DNA from: Lysinibacillus xylanilyticus
Lineage (GTDB): Bacteria > Bacillota > Bacilli > Bacillales_A > Planococcaceae
Length of the DNA: 64,000 bases
Reading direction: 5' to 3'
Assembly: GCF_001708185.1 (NCBI RefSeq)
Contig: NZ_MDDN01000003.1
Coordinates: forward strand, 351,921-415,920
Below the pieces are notes generated by a model. The model was given only the letters and a program-made list of their open reading frames with translations, made no database searches and had not been told where the DNA came from. The translations under genes were made by a program, and so were the position numbers. Shown here in pieces: positions 51,438-60,246 of this stretch (the stretch's first letter is position 1; each line of letters opens with the position of its first letter).

Positions 51438-52637
51438 ATGGAACAAAAACAATTAACCTTATGGCGCCCTAAAGGTTTTTTTCAGTGGCTACTTACAGGC
51501 TTTTCAATAGTACTAACACTTCTTATTGCCATGATAACATATGCCATTTTTAATACAACTAATATTCTTAGTGTAGTTGGTTTCCTTGGATCGCTTGCAT
51601 TGTACACTCCATGGTTTTTATTAATGCTAACATTTTTTATCATAGTGCTATTAATACTTGCTTCTTGGAAGAAAGCTAGAATCGCTCAATTTATTTCGAT
51701 CCCACTATTGTTAATAAATACATTTTTAATTATAGAGCCAATTATAGAAATGGAGAACTATGCTAAAAAAGAAAATGTTCAAGTTTCACTTTACTCCCAC
51801 TTTTTTTACAAATCAGAAATATCATCAACGTTTATAAAAGATATCGTATACGGAAAAACTACAGATGGCGTTGAGTTAAAGCTTGATATGTGGCCCGCCA
51901 ATGAAAAATTTAAAAACACACGTACCCCCGCTGTTATTAAGATACATGGAGGCGGATGGGTTGAAGGTAGTAAAGGGAGTGCCCCTTATTGGAATCAATG
52001 GTTAAGTGAATTAGGATTTACTGTTTTTGATATAGAATATCGCATGCCTCCCCAAGCAGGATGGAAAGATGAGGTAGCTGATGTGAAATCTGCAATAGGA
52101 TGGGTAGTAGAACATGCGGATACTTACAAAATTGATCCTGAAAAAATAAACTTAATGGGTGATTCAGCAGGTGGAAATCTAGCTATGCTTGCTGCTTATA
52201 GTATGGGTGACACAACTTTACCACCGTCCACCGTTGTACCTTCAGTACCTATTAATACCGTGATTAACTTTTATGGACCGTCAGATATGACAAAGTTTTA
52301 TCAGAATAACCCTAGTCCGGGCTATGTGCAAAAGGTTATGAAAGAGTATATAAGGGGCACACCTTCACAATTTCCTGATCGTTATCAAAAGCTTTCTCCT
52401 GTCAATTATATTGGTGAACACACACCACCTACCATTATGTTTTTAGGAACGAGCGATAGTCTTGTCCCAACAGAACAAGCTATAATATTGGACAGGGAAC
52501 TTTCAATGAATAATGTTTCTCATGAAATCTATTATCTTCCGAAAGCTGAACATGTTTATGATGGAGTACTAGGAAGTTTGAATACCCAAATTACTTACGA
52601 GAAGCTCAAGGTATTCCTTCAGAAATATAACAAATAA
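51438..52637 (+). CDS. membrane-anchored alpha/beta hydrolase (esterase/lipase), 399 aa
   Basis: N-terminal third has three hydrophobic helices (FQWLLTGFSIVLTLLIAMIT; VGFLGSLALYTPWFLLMLTF; FISIPLLLINTFLII). The hydrolase domain carries IKIHGGGWVEGSKGS (oxyanion HGGGW), LMGDSAGGNLAMLA (nucleophile GDSAG, Ser about residue 244), FLGTSDSLVPTEQ (Asp) and KAEHVYDGVLG (His). This is the hormone-sensitive-lipase/BD-FAE esterase class. The catalytic domain probably faces outward. GGAGG 11 nt before ATG. Confidence 0.88.
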   Translation: MEQKQLTLWRPKGFFQWLLTGFSIVLTLLIAMITYAIFNTTNILSVVGFLGSLALYTPWFLLMLTFFIIVLLILASWKKARIAQFISIPLLLINTFLIIEPIIEMENYAKKENVQVSLYSHFFYKSEISSTFIKDIVYGKTTDGVELKLDMWPANEKFKNTRTPAVIKIHGGGWVEGSKGSAPYWNQWLSELGFTVFDIEYRMPPQAGWKDEVADVKSAIGWVVEHADTYKIDPEKINLMGDSAGGNLAMLAAYSMGDTTLPPSTVVPSVPINTVINFYGPSDMTKFYQNNPSPGYVQKVMKEYIRGTPSQFPDRYQKLSPVNYIGEHTPPTIMFLGTSDSLVPTEQAIILDRELSMNNVSHEIYYLPKAEHVYDGVLGSLNTQITYEKLKVFLQKYNK

Positions 52638-52694
52638 AATGATACAGAAAAAATTGTAGATAAAGTTGATTTTCAAAAGAGCCCTGAATATATC

Positions 52695-52950
52695 AATTAT
52701 GCCACGGCATAATTGCTTCCGGAATCGGCTTTGTACTTAGGCCTGTACGAGGGCCGACACGATGTCGGTCATTTCGGTAATGCCACAGGACGTGGCGTTT
52801 TTACCGATGCAGGTCAGTTAGCCGTTATCGCATGGATGCGATGATTTTAGACTAACATCCCCTAAGAACGCCTTTCCGATTCCGTGACATCCACCAGAGG
52901 ACTTCTTTCAGCGGGTGTTTAGATTCCTATTGAAAGAAGTTAAAGTGACC
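52695..52950. repeat. GC-rich intergenic repeat element, copy 2
   Basis: CAATTATGCCACGGCATAAT, TCCGGAATCGGC, ACTTAGGCCTGTA, CACGATGT, then GCCACAGGACGTGGCG, TTTTAGAC, and ending with CTTTCAGC and TTGAAAGAAGTTAAA. It contains extra small palindromes (GGCCGACACGATGTCGGTC; CGCATGGATGCG). Same block order as 41380-41715. Confidence 0.7.
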
Positions 52951-53055
52951 CCTGTCAAGTAGACTAAATTTTAAAAAACGAAACGAAGTAACCTGAGCTA
53001 TAAAGCCTGTAGTGGACTTTCACCACTTAGTTGTTGAGTATGCGGGTGCACATTA

Positions 53056-53092
53056 CAAAATGACCAGACTTTGAGTTCTGGTCATTTAATTT
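53056..53092 (-). terminator. terminator of the ABC exporter operon
   Basis: AAATGACCAGAACTCAAAGT CTGGTCATTTT on the minus strand, a long stem with a short loop. Confidence 0.7.
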
Positions 53093-53105
53093 ATTGCTTT
53101 TACAA

Positions 53106-53816
53106 TTATTGATCACTATACTTAAATGTTTTTAAGGAAATAATTAGTGTCAAAGTAAGGCATCCTATTAAGAGGAGCAAAGATTCCCCCCATAAACTAA
53201 AATTATTTAGAAATGCAGCTTTAATGCCATTTAAAAACCATTCAAATGGATTTACTAGACTAATATATTGTATAAAGTCTGGCGCCTTTTCCATTGTAAA
53301 AAATGCATTACTACAAAGGAGCATTGGAATCATCAGAACATTAGCTGTCATACTCAAATGTCCCTCATTTTTCACGAGACTTGAAATAAAAAAGCTTAAA
53401 AATACAAAACTTAACGAAGCTATTAGAATAATTGGCGTCATATATAAGAGGACTGTAAAGGAAAATTTCAGTTGATTGACGACTAAAGCGAATAAAAGCA
53501 CTATATATGATAGGATAATAGCTATGACAGACCATGAACTCGAAACACTGACGATATATTTCCATAAAGGCAAGGGTGTTGCGTGCAGTAAATTATAAAC
53601 GCCTCGTTTTCTTTGTGATAACGCTATAAAAGCTGTAGTCATAAATGAATAAAAAAATACACTAACAGCAATGATTCCTTCTATATAACCTCCTGAATAG
53701 TTCGGTAAAAAAATCCTTAGCGCAATAATTGCCGCGAACGGCATTAAAATTGACCAAAATAGTAAATACATATCTTTCATGCTAGATTTTAAATTTAATA
53801 AAAAAACAGTTTTCAT
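53106..53816 (-). CDS. ABC-2 type transporter permease, 236 aa
   Basis: Six transmembrane helices (MYLLFWSILMPFAAIIALRI; GIIAVSVFFYSFMTTAFIAL; WSVIAIILSYIVLLFALVVN; LLYMTPIILIASLSFVFLSF; LSMTANVLMIPMLLCSNAFF; LLLLIGCLTLTLIISLKTF). The start is ATG at 53816 with GAGGAG 7 nt upstream; a GTG at 53831 overlaps the ATPase stop. Partner of the adjacent ATPase in a drug/peptide exporter. Confidence 0.88.
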   Translation of the reverse strand: MKTVFLLNLKSSMKDMYLLFWSILMPFAAIIALRIFLPNYSGGYIEGIIAVSVFFYSFMTTAFIALSQRKRGVYNLLHATPLPLWKYIVSVSSSWSVIAIILSYIVLLFALVVNQLKFSFTVLLYMTPIILIASLSFVFLSFFISSLVKNEGHLSMTANVLMIPMLLCSNAFFTMEKAPDFIQYISLVNPFEWFLNGIKAAFLNNFSLWGESLLLLIGCLTLTLIISLKTFKYSDQ

Positions 53817-53827
53817 CCTCTCGCTCC

Positions 53828-54523
53828 TCACTTTGTTAATTCAAAAAATAAATCCTCTAAATTTTGAGTTTGATATTGCACTATTAAACCATCAGGTGAA
53901 CCATTTGCCATAATTTTACCGTGATGCATAATTAAAATTCTGTCAGCTACATTCATAACCTCCAACATATCATGGGAAGAAAATAACACGGCAACGCCAC
54001 TTTCTTTTAAGCGCTTAATGATATGTTGAATTTCCTTTTGCCCCCTTGGATCCAATCCTGCAGAAGGTTCATCCAAAATGACTAGCTTTGGATTATGCAA
54101 AGTTGTCACGATAATGGCTAAGCGTTTTTGCTGTCCTAGTGACAGTTTGATTGCAGGCGTTTTTTTAACATACAGTAGATCAAAGGCTGCGAGCTTGTCA
54201 TCAATCTTCTTATTCGTTAATGTCATTCCATAAAATGCAGCAAATAATTTCATATTATCTTCTACGGAATAGCCTTCGAAAAATGGTGTTGATTGAAGTT
54301 GCGTGCCTATTTCCTTTTTATAATCGGATGTCCAGTATTCAATTGTTCCACTGTCCTGAGGAACAATACCAAGAAGCATACTGATAGTTGTTGTTTTCCC
54401 TGCACCATTTGAGCCAATTAAAGCAACTATCTCACCTTCTTGAATATCAATATTTATATGATCAACGACACACCTTGCCTTATAATTTTTCGTTAATTGT
54501 CTAGCACTAATTAGCCTTTTCAT
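53828..54523 (-). CDS. ABC transporter ATP-binding protein, 231 aa
   Basis: Walker A GSNGAGKTT, Q-loop in GTQLQSTPFFEGYSVEDNM, signature LSLGQQKRL, Walker B LVILDEPSAGLDPRGQ, switch His in SSHDMLE. DRA/CcmA-like exporter ATPase. AGGAGGAG precedes ATG. Upstream lies a PadR-type operator (54623-54638), so the PadR gene next door should control it. Confidence 0.94.
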   Translation of the reverse strand: MKRLISARQLTKNYKARCVVDHINIDIQEGEIVALIGSNGAGKTTTISMLLGIVPQDSGTIEYWTSDYKKEIGTQLQSTPFFEGYSVEDNMKLFAAFYGMTLTNKKIDDKLAAFDLLYVKKTPAIKLSLGQQKRLAIIVTTLHNPKLVILDEPSAGLDPRGQKEIQHIIKRLKESGVAVLFSSHDMLEVMNVADRILIMHHGKIMANGSPDGLIVQYQTQNLEDLFFELTK

Positions 54524-54539
54524 GTTTTCTCTCCTCCTA

Positions 54540-54659
54540 TCAATTTTGCCTCGACATAATTGCGTCGAGAATCAGCCAAGCTTTAACTTTCTAAACACCT
54601 GCAGAAATGATTTAATGTTGTATATTCAACGTTGACTATTTGGCTATTTTTTAACTCCC
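54540..54659. promoter_or_regulatory. operator 2 (TATTCAACGTTGACTA) and truncated intergenic repeat
   Basis: TATTCAACGTTGACTA at 54623-54638 matches 13-14 of 16 bases of the perfect palindrome before padR. At 54540-54580 CAATTTTGCCTCGACATAAT is a truncated head of the GC-rich repeat family. Confidence 0.65.
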
Positions 54660-55208
54660 TCATTCGAGAGAGTTATTTTTTTTCATAATGTCAATCGCTT
54701 GATTAACAAACTTCGATTGTACTTTTACAATTTCTAACATATTATCAAATGCTAGTTGTGTTAACGCTGGCATTTCACCTTGCATAGCAATCAGTTTAGC
54801 CTCATAACCAGCATTGATAGCCTTTTCTTCATGTTCTAAAATCTTTTTCTGCTTTTCTAATGCTTCAATAGCTCTATCATTTGGTAATTTAAACGCAAAT
54901 GATACACCAGAATACAAAGTTGTGGGATAAACTACAGAAGATTTTTCAAGAGCCTCGATAATCAACTCTTGCTCATGTGCCCTTCCCTTTTCAGTAATTT
55001 GGTAAATTGCTTTTTGCCTATGACCCGTCGATTCAATACTAGCCACCTCTATATAGCCATCTTTTTCAAGCTTTTTTAGGGCATTGTAGATAGAGCCGAT
55101 TAGTACACCACCCCATCGTTCAGCATCACTTAATTCAAGCATTGTTTTAATATCATAGCCAGTCATTGGTTTTAGACCCAACATAGCAAGAACTAATAAC
55201 CTTGTCAT
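54660..55208 (-). CDS. PadR-family transcriptional regulator, 182 aa
   Basis: Winged HTH: MTRLLVLAMLGLKPMTGYDI, SIYNALKKLEKDGYIEVASI with wing TGHRQKAIYQITEKGRAHEQ; C-terminal coiled helices for dimerisation (ALEKQKKILEHEEKAINAGY). ATG at 55208 has AAAGGTG upstream and matches the family start; the longer frame does not. Probably represses itself and the ABC exporter in the manner of LadR/LmrR-type multidrug regulators (known for relatives). Confidence 0.88.
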   Translation of the reverse strand: MTRLLVLAMLGLKPMTGYDIKTMLELSDAERWGGVLIGSIYNALKKLEKDGYIEVASIESTGHRQKAIYQITEKGRAHEQELIIEALEKSSVVYPTTLYSGVSFAFKLPNDRAIEALEKQKKILEHEEKAINAGYEAKLIAMQGEMPALTQLAFDNMLEIVKVQSKFVNQAIDIMKKNNSLE

Positions 55209-55224
55209 AATAATCACCTTTTTA

Positions 55225-55240
55225 TATTCAACGTTGAATA
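55225..55240. promoter_or_regulatory. PadR operator 1: TATTCAACGTTGAATA
   Basis: Perfect 16-bp palindrome just upstream of the padR ribosome site; second, slightly degenerate copy before the ABC genes. Confidence 0.75.
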
Positions 55241-55349
55241 AATTGACTATAACGATTCTGCATTTTTTTGTCAATAGGTTTTTAGAGGTTTAGAGGTTAA
55301 GTTAAAATTTCGGAAAAAACAAAATACAACACAATAAATATTTTTATGA

Positions 55350-55432
55350 TATAATAAATGATATTGCACCATCAAAGGGCATGAATCAATTTTAGCTGTA
55401 GCAAATTTATTTGCTACAGCTTTTTACATTTA
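55350..55432 (+). ncRNA. candidate tiny RNA, second copy
   Basis: TGATATAAT (extended -10, 55347-55355), 18 nt, AAAGGGCATGAATCAATTTT, then AGCTGTAGCAAAT / ATTTGCTACAGCT and TTTTT. The stem differs in sequence from the 24625 copy, but the outer AGCTGTAGC is kept. No protein frame between promoter and terminator. Confidence 0.45.
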
Positions 55433-55546
55433 TGAAGGAAAATCGCCAAACCTCAGTTAAAGGATGGGTTTAACCCACCAGCATCCCCCTGTGTTCAATT
55501 AAATCAATTATCGCCCAAACATAATAAAAGTGACCGTTAGTCAAAA

Positions 55547-55883
55547 TTAATGCTTGAGATCGATTCTTTGATCCAAACCCCTATCTACTATTGAAATAAT
55601 GTTATATGCATTTTTTGGCATATCAGCCTCCACTAATACAAATTCACTTTTATTAGGTTCAACATAAAGCACAATATGAACAATTTGAAACGTATGCTGG
55701 TATTGATCAGACAATACTTCTATACCTTCTCCACTTAAAATTGAAGTTCCGGGAATATATTTAAAGTTGCTACCATAGTTCATATCTTTATGCATGGAAA
55801 ACCCTACTTCCCATTGGATTGTAAAGAAATATAGCAAGCAAAAATTCAAAACTAGTGACTTTGTTAGCTAACTTCCTCTTCAT
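55547..55883 (-). pseudogene. small secreted protein, frameshifted near its start
   Basis: GGGAGGGG precedes ATG at 55883 (MKRK). The signal-like continuation LTKSLVLNFCLLYFFTIQWE lies one frame over and runs without stop through FSMHKDMNYGSNFKYIPGTS to 55547. If translation begins inside, ATG at 55795 gives 82 aa without a signal. The C-terminal half (HIVLYVEPNKSEFVLVEADM) is well preserved. Family unknown. Confidence 0.5.
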
Positions 55884-56089
55884 GCCCCTCCCTTTAGTTC
55901 CTTTTAACCCATCGTGCAAACACCTCTACACCAATCAACAAATGTCATCCTCAGTAATGATAATAAGTAATAAAATAGTCACATTGTAAAACTATTTCTA
56001 CAATTGTATAATTTTACTATACTTTACTAAAAGTGAGTGATTCTAATTTAAATGGCGCAAAATAAAAACATGGAGAGGAATGTGACAGT

Positions 56090-56857
56090 TTGAAGATTTT
56101 TTTAGTTATTGTAGGGATTATTGTAGCAATTGTAATTTTACTTATCGTCGGTTTAATCTCAGCGAGCAAGAAAATTGAAAAACAGAATAAAAAAATGCGA
56201 GCAGAAATGGAAAAGGCTAACCCTTTGCCGAAGGAAAAACAGCATTTGCTTGCCTACGGTGCTAATCTCGCCCTTTACCGCTCTGAGTCGCCACGGGTAC
56301 TGCAGATGAAGGTAGATCACGAAGCTTTGAAAGAAGGCCTTTCTTCATATTGGGACATTAGTAATCCGGAGGAGGCTGTTCAAACGCTGGAATGGCTGCT
56401 TTCGGAAGGGCACCGTACGAAGTATGATGAGCTTCTTCTGGCGTTGAAAACTGGCCAATCTTTTACAGAGGAGGAAGTGGGTAAATCGCAGGAATGCTAT
56501 GAATCAGCCCAAGAAGCGATGATAAAGAAGCTTTCCTTTACGAAATCCGATTTTGACCGGGTTGACACTATTGCTGCCTGGGATTTTGATAGAGCCATAA
56601 ATATTGCAAGATGGAGCTACATACTTGGTTATTTAACCGAAGAACAGGCATGGAGCTATATAGAGAGAGCTGCTGATGCCGCTAGTCCTTACTTCCAATC
56701 TTGGAAGGACTATTTTATTTCATTTGCATTTGGCCGAGGCATTGCTTATGAGGGTGACATCTACGACATCATTTGGAATGGAAAGGAATTGCTGGGTGAA
56801 AAGGATTCAATCTGGAATGAACTTAGCATTAAGCTACCCGTAGCAGAAAGCCGATAA
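56090..56857 (+). CDS. DUF1266 protein with N-terminal membrane anchor, 255 aa
   Basis: TTG start at 56090 (GGAGAGG 11 nt upstream). One transmembrane helix (FLVIVGIIVAIVILLIVGLI) and a charged coil, then the DUF1266 domain: ISNPEEAVQTLEWLLSEGHR, IAAWDFDRAINIARWSYILG and LTEEQAWSYIERAADAASPY, FQSWKDYFISFAFGRGI. Family known from YbeU/YbeR-type proteins; function unknown. GC-richer than neighbours from residue 45 on. Confidence 0.82.
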   Translation: MKIFLVIVGIIVAIVILLIVGLISASKKIEKQNKKMRAEMEKANPLPKEKQHLLAYGANLALYRSESPRVLQMKVDHEALKEGLSSYWDISNPEEAVQTLEWLLSEGHRTKYDELLLALKTGQSFTEEEVGKSQECYESAQEAMIKKLSFTKSDFDRVDTIAAWDFDRAINIARWSYILGYLTEEQAWSYIERAADAASPYFQSWKDYFISFAFGRGIAYEGDIYDIIWNGKELLGEKDSIWNELSIKLPVAESR

Positions 56858-56927
56858 TTTAGTATTGGACAAGTTTATACACTTAGAAAAATGGAATATG
56901 ATAAAAACTATTAGAAAAAACCTGCTA

Positions 56928-56966
56928 GATTTTAGCGTTTTACTTAGCTAAAATCTAGCAGGTTTA
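56928..56966. terminator. CCTGCTAGATTTTAGC / GCTAAAATCTAGCAGG hairpin
   Basis: Strong 16-bp stem between convergent genes; serves both strands. Confidence 0.88.
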
Positions 56967-56967
56967 T

Positions 56968-57726
56968 TTATTTACGAACAGCTTCAAATGTAAGTAATGA
57001 GTGTTCCTTTGAAGGTTTCTTGTTGTAAACATATTCAGCGGAGCAAGTAATATCAGAAAAACCTATGCTTGTTAATATATGCTGGAATTCTTCTATTCCG
57101 TACCATCGTATCGGAAACCTTTGTAATTCTGTATCCATTAATTTACCATTTCTCCATTTTTCATATTTTAAAATGGTTAACGTATATTGGTCGATCCAGT
57201 TCATTTCAACGGATTTTCTTTCTAATGCAATTCCTTGCTCTTTCGAAATCTCATAGTAGGATGAAGCAATTTCCCCTGTTCGCCAGTCTGTAGGTAAAAG
57301 CAAGTCTACAATTAGGCGGCCTCCAGGTATTAAATGATTATACATACATTTTAATGCATCCATCGCATCTTTTGAATTCTCTATTAAACAAAACGAACCT
57401 GTCGGCATTACAATCGCTTCATATATCGAGCCTAATGAAAAATTGCTCAAGTCACCTTCATATAGATTTGGTTTAAATCCTCTTTCTTTACAGCGTTTTC
57501 GGCATAAATCTAACATTTCAGGCGAGTAGTCGATTCCCTCAACATTATATCCGTTTTCAAGTAAAGGGATTAAGAAGCGTCCAGAGCCTACTCCCGCTTC
57601 AAGTACTCTTCCCTTTGTTCCGTTTAATCGTTCAAGATAATATTCAATATCCCCACCAATAGAATATCCTACCGGTTTTGTCAAATCATAAAGTTCTGTA
57701 CATAAAGGACCGTAATAACTATACAT
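56968..57726 (-). CDS. class I SAM-dependent methyltransferase, 252 aa
   Basis: CGGAGG precedes ATG. Motif I RVLEAGVGSGRFLIPLLENG, acidic ribose contact VEGIDYSPEMLDLC, post-motif MPTGSFCLI and PGGRLIVDLLLP; C-terminal beta part ILKYEKWRNGKLMDTELQRF. Methyltransf_25-like, cytosolic, substrate unknown. Confidence 0.9.
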   Translation of the reverse strand: MYSYYGPLCTELYDLTKPVGYSIGGDIEYYLERLNGTKGRVLEAGVGSGRFLIPLLENGYNVEGIDYSPEMLDLCRKRCKERGFKPNLYEGDLSNFSLGSIYEAIVMPTGSFCLIENSKDAMDALKCMYNHLIPGGRLIVDLLLPTDWRTGEIASSYYEISKEQGIALERKSVEMNWIDQYTLTILKYEKWRNGKLMDTELQRFPIRWYGIEEFQHILTSIGFSDITCSAEYVYNKKPSKEHSLLTFEAVRK

Positions 57727-58137
57727 GTCAATTCCTCCGATTTCGCGCAGAAGAATCTATTATTCTTAGTTCTTCCACACCTTAATTTTAGTTGATGGAA
57801 TAAAAGAGCTGACTATCATTATAAATCACTCACTTTCAGTAAAATATAGGAAAATTATACACTTTCAATCAGCATAACACAATATGCCTATTTTATATGT
57901 GCGAATGATTTCAAATTTGATTAATTCGAAGACCTTCCTTCTAAAAAAGGATTTATTTTCAATCATTTCTACAATATAATGTACGAATTAACACAAATTA
58001 TTAAAAAAATATTGCCCGAACCAATCAAGCATTTACTAGCAGTAGTCTCCGTTTAATCGCTTTGATTCAACTTCATCAACTAGAAGTGGAATTTTTACTG
58101 CCAGTTATTTACGATAAAAAAGCAAGGAGAGAATCAT
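57727..58137. other. gene-less stretch with weak plus-strand coding traces
   Basis: Near 57978-58130 fragments in different frames (QIIKKILPEPIKHLLAV; RLIALIQLHQLEVEFLLPVI) suggest a decayed gene end. Nothing else recognised; GGAGAG before 58138 serves the next gene. Confidence 0.35.
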
Positions 58138-58698
58138 ATGAATGTAGAAAAAGTGTTTGCAGCTTTCCCATTATTAAGCTCAGAAAATCTAGTGCTGAAA
58201 AAAATTGAAGATGCACATTTACAGGAAGTATTTGCAACCTATGATAATGACAAAATCTTTGAATATTGTGGGATAATCCCTAAGCATAATATCCAAACAG
58301 TGAGTAAAATGATTGGTCATTTTGACAGGGATTATCAGAAAAAACACAGAGTAAAATGGGGCATTTTCCAAAAGTCTCAATGCGATACGTTGGTTGGCAT
58401 AATCGAAGCAATGGACTTTAATCAAAAAGTGAACATGGTGACGATTGGTTACTTTTTGGCAGAGGATTATTGGGGTAAGGGCATTGCATCTGAAGCTGTT
58501 AAAATTCTCATAAAATTTTTATTTGAGGAAGTTAATATTAACCGAATACAGGCTGAGGTTATGCCTTTGAATGAAACATCCAAAAAGGTTCTCCTGAAAA
58601 ATGGCTTTTTAAAAGAAGGACTTTTAAGACAAGCAACGTTTTGGTCTGGTAAAGGCGTAGTGGATTTAGAAATATACGGATTGCTTAAAGAAGAGTAA
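58138..58698 (+). CDS. GNAT acetyltransferase, RimJ/RimL type, 186 aa
   Basis: FPLLSSENLVLKKIEDAHLQ EVFATYDND start, GYFLAEDYWGKGIASEAVKI (acetyl-CoA loop GKGIA), then INRIQAEVMPLNETSKKVLL and NGFLKEGLLRQATFW, the typical end of ribosomal-protein-Ala-acetyltransferase-like GNATs. Acceptor unknown. GGAGAG precedes ATG. Confidence 0.9.
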   Translation: MNVEKVFAAFPLLSSENLVLKKIEDAHLQEVFATYDNDKIFEYCGIIPKHNIQTVSKMIGHFDRDYQKKHRVKWGIFQKSQCDTLVGIIEAMDFNQKVNMVTIGYFLAEDYWGKGIASEAVKILIKFLFEEVNINRIQAEVMPLNETSKKVLLKNGFLKEGLLRQATFWSGKGVVDLEIYGLLKEE

Positions 58699-58891
58699 AA
58701 TGGAAATCATTAAATAGATAATTTTCTTAGAGTTTATTGGCTTGAATCTAAATTTATAATATCCCCCCTCTTATCACAATAGTATTGGGCCTTTGCTGAT
58801 AGACATATTACCAATTCAGCTAGGTTTTTCAACATAAACTAATAATGTCTGGCTGGCGCTAGCATTACTTTCATACAAAAAGGGTGAAAAA

Positions 58892-59116
58892 ATGGGTGAT
58901 AATCGATATTTAGAGCGGATGGATAGGGATTTTAACAATTACCATAAATTTGAGAAATGCTATTATGATCCATGTCATAGCAAAGTAGACGACTATGAAG
59001 CTGTCGAAGATGATTATGATAAAATAAAATATTACAATCATAAGGATCTCAAACAAAAACGTAAGGACCTTGATAAGAAATATAGTCAAGAACTAGAAAA
59101 AAAAAATGAAAAATAA
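58892..59116 (+). CDS. charged small protein, 74 aa
   Basis: AAAGGGTG precedes ATG. Very rich in Asp, Lys and Tyr (MGDNRYLERMDRDFNNYHKF; ECYYDPCHSKVDDYEAVEDD region; KDLKQKRKDLDKKYSQELEK). C-terminal half is a likely coiled coil. Overlaps the next Cys-rich gene by 11 nt, so they form a unit. Tyr/Asp/Lys-rich composition is common in spore-coat proteins; that role is a guess. Confidence 0.55.
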   Translation: MGDNRYLERMDRDFNNYHKFEKCYYDPCHSKVDDYEAVEDDYDKIKYYNHKDLKQKRKDLDKKYSQELEKKNEK

Positions 59117-59327
59117 CGATCATTGTAAGGGTTGCGTTTGCAATCATTTAAAATGCGTTGAACCTGGAACATTAGTAGATGTTTTCTTATCGAATGGCAG
59201 TAGTTTTATCAACCTATTCTTCCTATATTTTGATAGCCAAAGCTGCAGCGCACACTTCCTAGAAATTGGAGAAACTGCAATGCGACTGATGATTGACTGC
59301 GAAAAAATAGAAGCCATTCGTAATTAA
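59106..59327 (+). CDS. Cys-rich small protein, 73 aa (paralogue of 48203)
   Basis: ATG at 59106 lies within the end of the previous gene. HCKGCVCNHLKCVEPGTLVD VFLSNGSSFINLFFLYFDSQ and LMIDCEKIEAIRN line up with CRGCVCNQL..TEVDLFL.GG and IIVDCQDIQAIRI of the 48203 protein; the N-terminal Cys segment of that protein is missing here. Shared pattern CxGCVCNxL, VD-FL, DC--I-AIR. Function unknown; spore-surface role possible. Confidence 0.65.
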   Translation: MKNNDHCKGCVCNHLKCVEPGTLVDVFLSNGSSFINLFFLYFDSQSCSAHFLEIGETAMRLMIDCEKIEAIRN

Positions 59328-59355
59328 TATCTTTCTGGCTAAAAAGGATAAAAAA

Positions 59356-59396
59356 GTAACAATCTAGGCTCTTCTAATCTAGAAGCAGCCTTTTTG
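59356..59396 (+). terminator. terminator of the Cys-rich gene pair
   Basis: AGGCTCTTCTA / TAGAAGCAGCCT with one bulge, then TTTTT. Confidence 0.7.
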
Positions 59397-59399
59397 GAA

Positions 59400-59619
59400 T
59401 GAAATAAAACCATCACGTCATGTGAGAATGCCTTCGTTACCTGTTCGCTGACGCTTCGCTTTCGCACAAAAAATATTTTGTCCTTGGAAAGCGCCGAGTC
59501 GGAACGGAAATCAACTATATGTTATGGTGAAGAGTCAAATTAATACATACTATCCACACGCCGAAAGAGTGATTCTATAGACTAAAGAGCAAAAACCTAT
59601 TAACCACCAATATCGTAAC
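59400..59619. repeat. GC-rich repeat-like block 59435-59512 before DUF2809 gene
   Basis: GACGCTTCGCTTTCGCAC followed by TTGGAAAGCGCCGAGTCGG AACGGAAATCAAC. The 'GCTTCGCTTTCGCAC' string resembles 41615-41632 and the reverse strand of 47790-47810. The rest of the gap has no recognisable feature. Confidence 0.5.
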
Positions 59620-60003
59620 ATGCGAATAGCTTATTTGATCGCTATTGTGATCACCATTTTATTAGGCCTAGCTTCTAGAAAATTTAGCCATCTACTTCTG
59701 TCATTTGTTGCGCAGAACGCGGGGGACATATTATGGGCTATGATGGTCTATTTCGGATTTCGATTGTTGCTAGTGCGTAAGAACACCCTCCCAGCCATTG
59801 TGCTCAGCTTTTTGTTTAGCTTCGGCATTGAATTTAGCCAGCTGTATCAGGAAGACTGGATTAATCAGATTCGTGGGACATTGCTCGGGGCTTTGGTATT
59901 GGGCAAAGGTTTTCTTACAATGGATTTGATTCGATATACAGCAGGGATAATAATCGCTACTGTATTAGATAAGGTGGTACTTAGGTTTACTCTTCGAAGA
60001 TAA
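59620..60003 (+). CDS. DUF2809 membrane protein, 127 aa
   Basis: Four hydrophobic helices (AYLIAIVITILLGLASRKF; GDILWAMMVYFGFRLLL; PAIVLSFLFSFGIEFSQLYQ; GTLLGALVLGKGFLTMDLIR). 'FSFGIEFSQLYQ..W' and 'GD-LWA-MVY-GFR' match DUF2809. Function unknown. No obvious ribosome site before ATG at 59620, so the start is uncertain, although it fits the family. Confidence 0.82.
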   Translation: MRIAYLIAIVITILLGLASRKFSHLLLSFVAQNAGDILWAMMVYFGFRLLLVRKNTLPAIVLSFLFSFGIEFSQLYQEDWINQIRGTLLGALVLGKGFLTMDLIRYTAGIIIATVLDKVVLRFTLRR

Positions 60004-60169
60004 ATAAACAATATAATTTTAGAATATAAAAAACAACTCACCTTTTTTAACATTATCATTTTACTAGGTTTTATAGTCACTTTATATTTGGATTATTACT
60101 TCACTGACTACCCGCTCCTTGTGAATTGATATATGTTTTTTACAAAAAATGTAATTTTCGTTTTAATCC

Positions 60170-60204
60170 TTATTCAACTATAGCCTCCTATAGTTGAATA
60201 AGGA
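60170..60204. terminator. palindrome CTTATTCAACTATAG / CTATAGTTGAATAAG
   Basis: 15-bp arms with a 5-nt loop between the convergent DUF2809 and Nudix genes; same outer sequence (CTTATTCAACTA) as the palindrome at 8406. Confidence 0.75.
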
Positions 60205-60246
60205 AATTGGTTGTCCTATCTTTTTTTGTGATAAAAATTCGTCAGA

